NCBI GenBank assembly: GCA_030549335.1
Contig: CM060183.1
Span: forward strand, 26,672,552 to 26,736,551
DNA: 64,000 bases
From: Pontederia crassipes
Lineage: Eukaryota > Streptophyta > Magnoliopsida > Commelinales > Pontederiaceae
Direction of reading: 5' to 3'
The notes beneath the pieces are model-generated. The model made no database searches. It had not been told where the DNA came from and was given only the letters and a program-made list of their open reading frames with translations. Positions 23,801 through 32,800 of this stretch are shown here, one piece after another; position 1 is the first letter of the stretch; every line of letters begins with the position of its first letter. A program made the translations under genes and the position numbers.

Positions 23801-26800
23801 ATCACATAATCAATCACATTGCTGGTCATATTTTGATTCGTGTCTAATTCATATTTATGCTAGGAAAACGCGTACAAAAAAGTCTCAACCTTTATAATTG
23901 TTGCATAAAAAATTACTGCTTTCAATTTTTTTTATTAAACTAACTTAAATTTTTTATTGAACATAAAAGCATCAACTTGATTTTTTTTTATCTCAGACTT
24001 GATATTTATATATGTATAATAAAATATTAACTATTATATGATAAATTCATTAGAAAAAGTGAATGTTATACATATAATCGATATTGTGCATGCTAAAATA
24101 TAAAATAAATAGAAAAATACAAGTGTACCTTTATGCGAGTCAATAATAATAATAATTATTTTCAAGTATATATAGATTTTTTTGACTAAATAATGCATAA
24201 TAGAGAATATTGATATAAATTTAGCAAGAATTAAACTAACAATGATTAATTTCACAAATATACATTTATTATTTTTATATAAAAAATAGTTAGCATATAT
24301 AGTATCCATTTACCACTATGCTGTCACCACATCAAATGTAATATTTTTTGAGAAAATTGCACTTATCTATTGATTTTATAATATTTTTTTGGAAAGATAA
24401 TGTGAGACTAAATATGGGGAAAACTTAAAATTGTCTAATATGAAAAATTTGAAACAGATTTAATAGAAATATGAAAGTTGGTGATTTTTTATTTTAAAAA
24501 ACTAAAGTTTAGATCATCTTGCAACAAAGATGACAGTTCAAATCTTAATGCGCAAATTCATTTTATATTGTAAGTTGATATTTATATACACATTCATATT
24601 TATAATCATTATGAAGCGATACTTCTAAACTCTAAATGCATATTCAACATTTTTGGGTTTGCCCTCTAAAATTCAAAATATGAGGATAAATTACACCAAA
24701 TCCTCTCTAACATTAAGGTTTGCCCAGCGATATCCTCCGACTTCACTTTGTAACGAGAATGTCTTCATCTTTTAACTCGTTTCATTCGATGCCCTCTTTA
24801 CCTGCTATGGTCTCCCGATCGCGGAGTTGAATGTGGCGTTGACATGACATATTCTCTCCTCTCCACTAATGTAGAACATTAAAAAAATAATTAAAAAAAT
24901 GGGAAAAATTCCACGTATATGCGAGAGCGGGGGCCGTCGCCCCTGTCTTTCCTATCGCCGGCGTTGGCGAGATGAAATACGATGACGATGGGAAAGAGGG
25001 GGGCGACGACCCCGCTCTCGCATCTACGTGGAGTTTTTCCCATTTTTAAATTATTATTATTTTTATTTTTGTAATGTTCCACATCAGTAGAGAGGAAAGA
25101 AGATGTCGTGTCAGCGCTACGTCACTGCCACATTAGCTCTACGATCGGGAGATGACCGATAGCAGGTAAAGAGGGTACTAGGTGAAACGAATTAAAAGAT
25201 GTAGGACATTCTCGTTACAAAGTGAAGTTGGAAGGTATTACCGAGCAAACCTTAAAGTTGGCATTTGGTGTAATTTATTCGAAATATGAAGCTTTCATAC
25301 GTTATTTTTACGTAACTATTTTAGTAAAATAGTTGAAAAATTTTAATAAAGATGTTATTGTATATAGGAAGAATATAGTTATTTACCTTGTAGAGGGATA
25401 AGTATGTAACTAAAAAATGATCTTATTGTTATTTAAAATCTTAATATTTATATTTTTGTCTGTTACTATTTATGAGTACTTAATATAAGAAAAGATCATA
25501 AATTGATTATGTAGAATTGGTCGTAGAAGTTATAATCTAATTGGTTGCCTACAATTATATATCATTAGTGTTGCAGAATCATTATCTAATTGGTTTGTAC
25601 AATTATCATTATTGTTGCAGAAGTCATAAATCTAATTGGCTCTATACAACTATCAACAATGAATGACATGACATGCACTTCGCCCTCTTTGACATGACTT
25701 GACAATTTTATTCCCAACTTAAGTTGAGTTGATTGACGTGCAAGACGTTTAGAAAAAAAAGGGGAAAAAATTAAAAATGAATATAGAAAAGAAAAGGAAG
25801 GAAAATTAAATTTTAAATTCTATTCAGATTCGAATTCTTTTTCTCTATAAATATATGGGCCAACTAATTATTCAAGGATCCCACATTTTTCTATGCGCCA
25901 CTCGTTCTTCGCTCTCTTCAGTCTTCCTTTCGTGCTCATCTCTTTCTCTCATGACGAATACAAATTTCTAGAAGATGAACCTCGAGACAACCTTGTTGTG
26001 AGGGTAGAAGATTGGTATGTGTGTGAATCGAGCACGATCGAATAAGAGGAAGATGAAGATGAAGAGGATAAGGAAGAGGAACAAGAGGAAGAACTTGATA
26101 GTTTTCTCATTTGAAACTCGTAAGGTATGTAAGTAGGTTAAAGTCATCGAGAGGATCGTGATTTTGATTTGAAGCATGATGTTCATGGTTTTGGACTACC
26201 TCTAGTCGCAATTCAATTTTATATGATAATTTATAATGCCAACGAATGACAGAAAGATGATCGAAAAAGTCATGTGCATTCACGCCGAGTTCTCTGTAAT
26301 CCAACCCGGATCCACTTCCAGAATGAGTTCCATCAAACTCTGTCTGGATTCGTCATGGTCGAACTCTGTGAGATCTGGCGCAAGATGAACTCAACCCGAG
26401 CACTCTGATGAGGAACTCGTCGTCGCACAACATTCATTCGACGCACAAAATCAAATCCGACCTGAGCTCCCATATAATTTTATGAAGAAAAGGACTCTTG
26501 GACTCATCCCAAGTCTCCTTCACATTCAGCTCGAGTTTTGACATGCACTTGATGGTTTTATGCTTCTTTGACCCCTGATTCATGTTTTTAATACTGATTT
26601 ATATTATGACGATAATTACTATTATGATTATGCATCTCTAGTTACTCTCCATAATCTTATCTTGTAGTCCTTATTTAAGTTCCATACATGATGATGATGA
26701 TTTTTAATTATGACCCTTGATTATTATCACTTCATAATCTTATGATCTTTCTTATGATGATCCAATCCTGATTCGTTATTTCCTATAAAGATTAATTAAA

Positions 26801-29800
26801 GTTGCAATATCAAAGATGTAAATAATAAATGGAGAGTAATTATGATAATCGACTAATGACGTTAAGCTAGGATTGACTCCTCCCCACACCATATTTTATT
26901 GGAGTTAAAATATACTCCCCCTAGGGTTGAAAAATACTTTATGGGTTGAAAAATACGCACAATAAGTCAAAGATGAATTTATAAGATGATAATGAAGAAT
27001 AAAAAAATGAAGTATATTAATAATGAAAAATTTCTCAAGATGATTATTATCGACTTTCGTCATTTTTATGATGTTTCCTTATGATCTTATTGATTTTATA
27101 ATAACATGCTACCATTCATGATTTTTCATATATGTTCGTATGATTACTCTCTTATTCCTTATATGATGATGACCCTATGATGATGTTGTTCCATGATTTT
27201 CCTTCTTGTGGATTATCATGAATTTTATGACGCTTTTATGTTATTTATATACTGAGTGTCAAAACTCATAGGGAGATTTTATCTCCTTTACATTTTCATA
27301 AGTGTAGGCGCAAGTCTCAATAATGAAGGTGGTCAATGATGACAACACATGATTGTTTGAATCCTTTATTTTTATGTTTTAGTTTATCTTTCCTTATTAT
27401 TAAAATGATGTATTAGATGATCTACTCAAAATTCATATGATTTCTCTTATTAGTCTTTCGCACATTATATGATTATATTTTCTCCTTGCTATTCTCATAC
27501 GATGATTATTCTTTCGTTTATGTATGATTCTATTCTTATTGACTAATCAAATATCTTCTTTTTGCTCAATATGATGTTCATGATGTTTGACCCGCAACAT
27601 CCTCTAAGGTGTATTTTGTTGTGTGACGAGATACATTTTGGGGTAGTTACATTTAGGTATCAGATCCTAACATTTGTCCTTAAGATCCTATGATGTCATG
27701 GTCCATGTACAAAATACCACAAGTAATCACTACGCCGTTGGAAGTAGAGTCAAGTAAGTTTTGTCCCTCATTCATAAGTTAAATGATTTTTTAAGTACGT
27801 CATATTCTATGATGATATAAATGCCTTAGAGATGCACTCCTATTGTTTGAGGTCGTAGCAGAGCAACCACTGTTGAACGAGAAGGAACTATCCAAAGTGA
27901 AGTTCATGTTAATCAAGCTCATCAAGAGGAACCACTAGTCATAAAGGACATCATTCAAGCATTCCTCATATTGCAACCACCATAGTTTAGTGAATTTAAC
28001 AAGGCTGAGAGGTGTCTTAAAAGCATGAAGGAAACCTTCTTACTAATGGAATACGACAAGCACAAAAATTTCTTTACACCATGAGCAACCTGATTGATAA
28101 TGAATTGGATTGGTGGAGAACCTCCAAGAATGCCAAGTTCGAGGACCATGACATGATTCCCTAACAACGTTTCCATGAGGTATTTGAGGAGAGGAACCTT
28201 TTAGAGTACCAAATGTGACTTCAAGTAGAAGGAAATCCCACAACTAAGTCGAGGTCACATGTCAATGGCTCAATACCACATCCAGATGAGGCTGAATGTC
28301 AATCAAAGAATAAATCACTTTTGTCGAGACCTTAATACCACTATACAAGAAAACACCTTATCAGGCCAACACCATTGTCGAAACCTGAGTGAGACAATCG
28401 AGTTGGTTACCATGATGATGAAGAATTATGAAAGAAATCAAAAGAATAGAAGGATAAAAAAGGAAAGGTCCCAATACAACCCACTGAGCAAAACAAGCCC
28501 AAGTGGGATGATAGATGACCAATAGGGTCCTAACCACAAAGATAACTGACGAGATAATTTGGTGAAGCCAAGTGAGGAAGATGAATAAGAATTTAAAATG
28601 TTCACGATGGAATGAATTAATTGATTGCAGCCCCAACTCCGAAGACACAAAATAATGGCACTTGCTCTCACTTATGAGATTTCACATTTGTAGTTGAGAT
28701 GATCATCTAACCCTCAACGAGTTTTCTTATAAACAGTAATTACTATTTCAGTATTTGTGTGGTTCCATTCGAGGCCCTTTATGACCTTGTAGATCACCTG
28801 TATGTTGGAATGAGGTAGGTGATTGGAAATTCTTATGAGGAGCGATCGATATAGATTTTGGAGTTCAAGGTTCAATGCCACAAGAATAAAAATGTGCCAT
28901 TGGTCAAGTTGGCTTGGATCCATTATCAAGGAGACGAAGCAACATGTGAGTTTGAGTCCTAGATGCGCAATGAATTCCATACATTTTTTTGTATGCTCCT
29001 ACTTGATAACAAAATTTATTTTAATGAGTTAGTAATGCCCAGGATGTTTAAAGAAAAGAAAAGGGATTAAAATAGAATAAGGAAAAGGAAAGGAAAAGGG
29101 GATCAAAACCACCTAAGATAAACCAAATCAAATATGTTAAATCTTGCTCAAATTTGATTTTTTTCCCTAATAAATATATGAGTCAACCGAACTCCCTAAG
29201 GATCCTACGTTTTTCTGTGCGCTGCCCCTACCTCCATCTCTCACATTTCCCTCTCGTGCTCATCTCTCTATTTCTTTGAGCCATCGTGAATTGTAGGAGA
29301 CAAATCCCAAGATGACCCCACCACGAGGACAAAAGTCCAGGATGCACATGAACTGAGGATGACAAGAGGAAGAGGAATAGGAGGAATTACAATTTCTTGT
29401 ATGAAATTCGTAAGATATGTAAGTAGGTTAAATTCATCGATCAAATCGTGATTGTAATTTAAAGCATGATGTTCATAGTTCTAGACCACCTTTAGACATA
29501 ATTCAATTTCCTATGACATCCCATGATGGCAGAAAATGTGTCACCGAACATCCACACGGCCCCAAAACCCAATCCAGGTTCTTTGTAACCCAATCTGGAT
29601 TCACCCTAACCCAGATCAAGTTCCACCAAACTCTGTCCAAATCTGCCATAGCCGCCTCTGCGAGGTCTGGCATGATGAAAATAAATTGTTGTCGAGCGAT
29701 TGTTTGCTAGATGCACAAAATTAGACTCGGTCCGAATATGCACCCAATCTAGACCGAGTTTCCATACAATTTTATAAAGAATATGATTCTTGAACTCGTT

Positions 29801-32800
29801 CGGGTATCTTCACACTAGCTCGGGTTTCGACACACATGATGATTTTATGCCTATCTTAACTATTGATTTATGTCCTTAATATTGATCTTTTATGATGATA
29901 ATTATTATGATCATGGACCTCTGATTACTTTTCATGATCTTATCTTGTAGCCTTGATTTAAGTTCCAAACATTTATGATGATAATGTTCAATTATGACCC
30001 TTGATTATTATGACCTCACGATCTTTAAAATTTTACGATGATCCAATCCTGACCCATTATGTGCTAATAAGATTAATTAAAAGTTACAAAATAAAAATGT
30101 AAATAATAAATGGATAGATCTTATGATAATGGGCAGACGACAACCAGTTGGGAGTGAGTTTAGTCCTCCTCTTACTTTATTTTATTAGAGTTGAAATATA
30201 TACTTTTCCACAAGTTGAAAGATTCTTTACGAGTTGAAAGACACATATTATAAGTCAAAGTTTATAAAATGATGATATAAAGAAGAAGAAAATGAAGCTT
30301 CATTATAAATATTATAAAGCATATTAATAATGAAATATCTTATGCTTTTGCCATTTTTATGATGTTTCCTTATGATCTTACCTATATTATATAATATGCT
30401 ACCATCCATGAATTTTCATATATGCTCTTTTGATTATTCCCTTATTAATTACTTACAAGATGATGACCCTATGATGATGATTCTCATGATTTACTTTTCT
30501 GTTGATTATCATAAACTTTATGATATTTTTATCTTATTTACATGACTATCAAAACTCATAGAGATATTTTATCTTTCCTGCATCATCATATGTGCACGTG
30601 TAGGTCTCAATGATGAAGGTAACATGGTCGTAGCACATGAGTGTAGTGTGTAATTTATTTTATGTCTTAATTTATCTTTCCTTTTTATTATAATGATGTA
30701 TCAGATGAATTACTCAGAATTCATATGTCTTAATTTATACTTTATATTGTAAGTTCATATTTATATACACGTTCATATTTAGAGTCATAATGAAGCAATT
30801 CATGTTTACTTCTAAAGTCTATATGCATATTGATGATTTTTTTAATATTTTTGATAATAACTTGGTGTTTTTGTAAATGGGTGGCCCTATAAAATTATAA
30901 ATATGAAAATTTCATAATTTATTTTTTTACATTTTTAATATAACTAGTTAAAAAATTCATAAAGACATTATTATACATAGGAAGAATATAATATAGTATA
31001 GTATACTTTGTAGAGGGATAAGTATTTAAGTAAAAAAATGATCTTATTGTATTCTAAAATCTTAATATTTATATCTTACTATTACTATTTTTCATAAATT
31101 AATATAAGAGTGTTCCATGAACAAATTCAACCCGACCTTGATCACTTTCGAAGCCAAATCCTACCAATCCGATACCCGACCATATATTTTCCTTTATTCT
31201 CACTATTTTATAATTTTTTATATAAAAATATTATCTATTATTTATCTTAAGAATAAAATAAGTAAATATTTCAATATTATTTTCATATTTAAAATAATTT
31301 ATTTTTTAAAAAAATAAATAAAATATGAACTAAAACTTAAATAAAAAAGTAAAAAATATCGAATCACTAGGTTCAGTCGGAATGACTCGAACCTTCGAGT
31401 TGTCATCCCGTCGAGTTAGGTTTGAACCTATCAGGTAGCGAATCGAACACTCCTAACTTAATATAAAAAAAGATCATAAATTGATTGTGTAGAATTGGTT
31501 GTAGAAGTTATAATCTAATTGGTTGCGTGCAATTGTTTATCATTATTGTTGCATAATCATAATCTAATTGGTTTGTACAATTATCATTATTGTTACCAAG
31601 TCATAATCTAATTGGCCCTCTACAATTATCAACAGCGAATGATATGACATGCACTTCGTCCTCTTTGGCTCCAATTTTATTCTGACGTTCATTTGACTTC
31701 ATTTATGTTTCAAAGATGGGAGTCCAACGAGAAGTTGTTCTAAGTTCACAAGAAACATGAATTTCTCGTTATTGTCTTGTTCTCCTAATAATGGCAATGG
31801 GGCTCACAACTTCAAAAAATATGGTCGTTTCAATGAAAAAGTGAAAATAAGATTTAGTTCTGTTCTGGAACCAAACGATCTTACAGTAGAAATAGTCATA
31901 AGAGTTATTATCTACATATAAACTTGTTTTAATATTGTTGATTCTAATTTTAATATTCACCCTGATCATTCATATATCAATCATTAGGAGGTTTTGAAGT
32001 CTAAATACTAAGAGGTTTTTCTTAAATATAATTTTTTCTTTATTTATAATTCATAGTGAATCTTGTCGCAGGCGGCCAGATCTTGCTGCGGCACCAGATA
32101 GCCGATCCGTCTGCCCGCGGCACTAGACGGGCGATTTTTTTTATTTTAAAAATTCTTTACGACAGTTACAGCTGCCGGAACCTTTCGACGATTGTCACCG
32201 AGGGAACTTTTCGACGGTTGCGACCGTCTGAACGTTTCGACGGTTGCGATCGTCGAAACTTTTCGATGATTGCGGCCGCCGGAGTTTTACGATTGTCCGA
32301 ACGTTTCGACGGTTGCGGCCGTCGAAACTTTTCGATGGTTGCGGCCGCCGGATTTTTGCGACGATTACAATCATCAAAACTTTCGACGGATTTTTTTGAA
32401 CTATCGAAAATCTTTTTGCGACGCGCTCTTTTTTGACAGAACTGATCCGTTGGTAAACCTGTCGGAAACTTTTATTTCCGATGGTTTCTTTCGATTTTTC
32501 AACGGACGAAATCGTCGAAAAACACCATTTTTCTTGTAGTGACCGTAAGATGTAAGGTGTTAAGTTTTATTTTGTTCCACTACTTTTAAATTTTTAATCA
32601 TACAGTGCAAGTCGAAATCTAGCTATCCATTTACTCACAATTGGGTTGGTTTCAATATCTGATCGAGTTAGTCTCGACCTGATCATCTTATGATCGATCA
32701 CGAGTCTACAATCCCTTAGAACGAACTTGACTCGAATGATGATTTTTTTCTCAATCTTGCATAGTTGGATTGATCCGATTCGGATTATTTTGCAATTTTT

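Larger units (their letters stand above)
18419..23804 (-). mobile_element. Copia (Ty1) LTR retrotransposon, complete ends, decayed coding
   Basis: LTRs of 489 and 494 bp, TG...CA, flanked by a perfect 5-bp target duplication CATAA at 18414-18418 and 23805-23809. Gene order on the minus strand is gag, protease, integrase, reverse transcriptase, RNase H, as in Copia. The polyprotein is broken by at least two TGG-to-TAG changes and several small indels. The LTRs differ visibly at many sites, so the insertion is not recent. It sits inside intron 1 of the methylesterase gene, in the same orientation as that gene. Confidence 0.95.
25732..30727 (+). mobile_element. Degenerate chromovirus-type (Tekay/Del-like) Gypsy retrotransposon
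   Basis: Two direct repeats of about 1.9 kb (25732-27651) and 1.7 kb (29029-30727, 3' end missing) flank a short internal part. That part holds a primer-binding site, a broken gag, and the end of an integrase fused to a chromodomain-like tail. Protease, reverse transcriptase and RNase H are gone. The start of the first repeat is approximate and no clean target duplication is seen, so the borders are uncertain. Confidence 0.7.

Noticed and set aside
32056..32436. Plus-strand frame of 126 codons with repeated RRNFSM-like words
   Set aside because: Translation of CACTA subterminal repeats.
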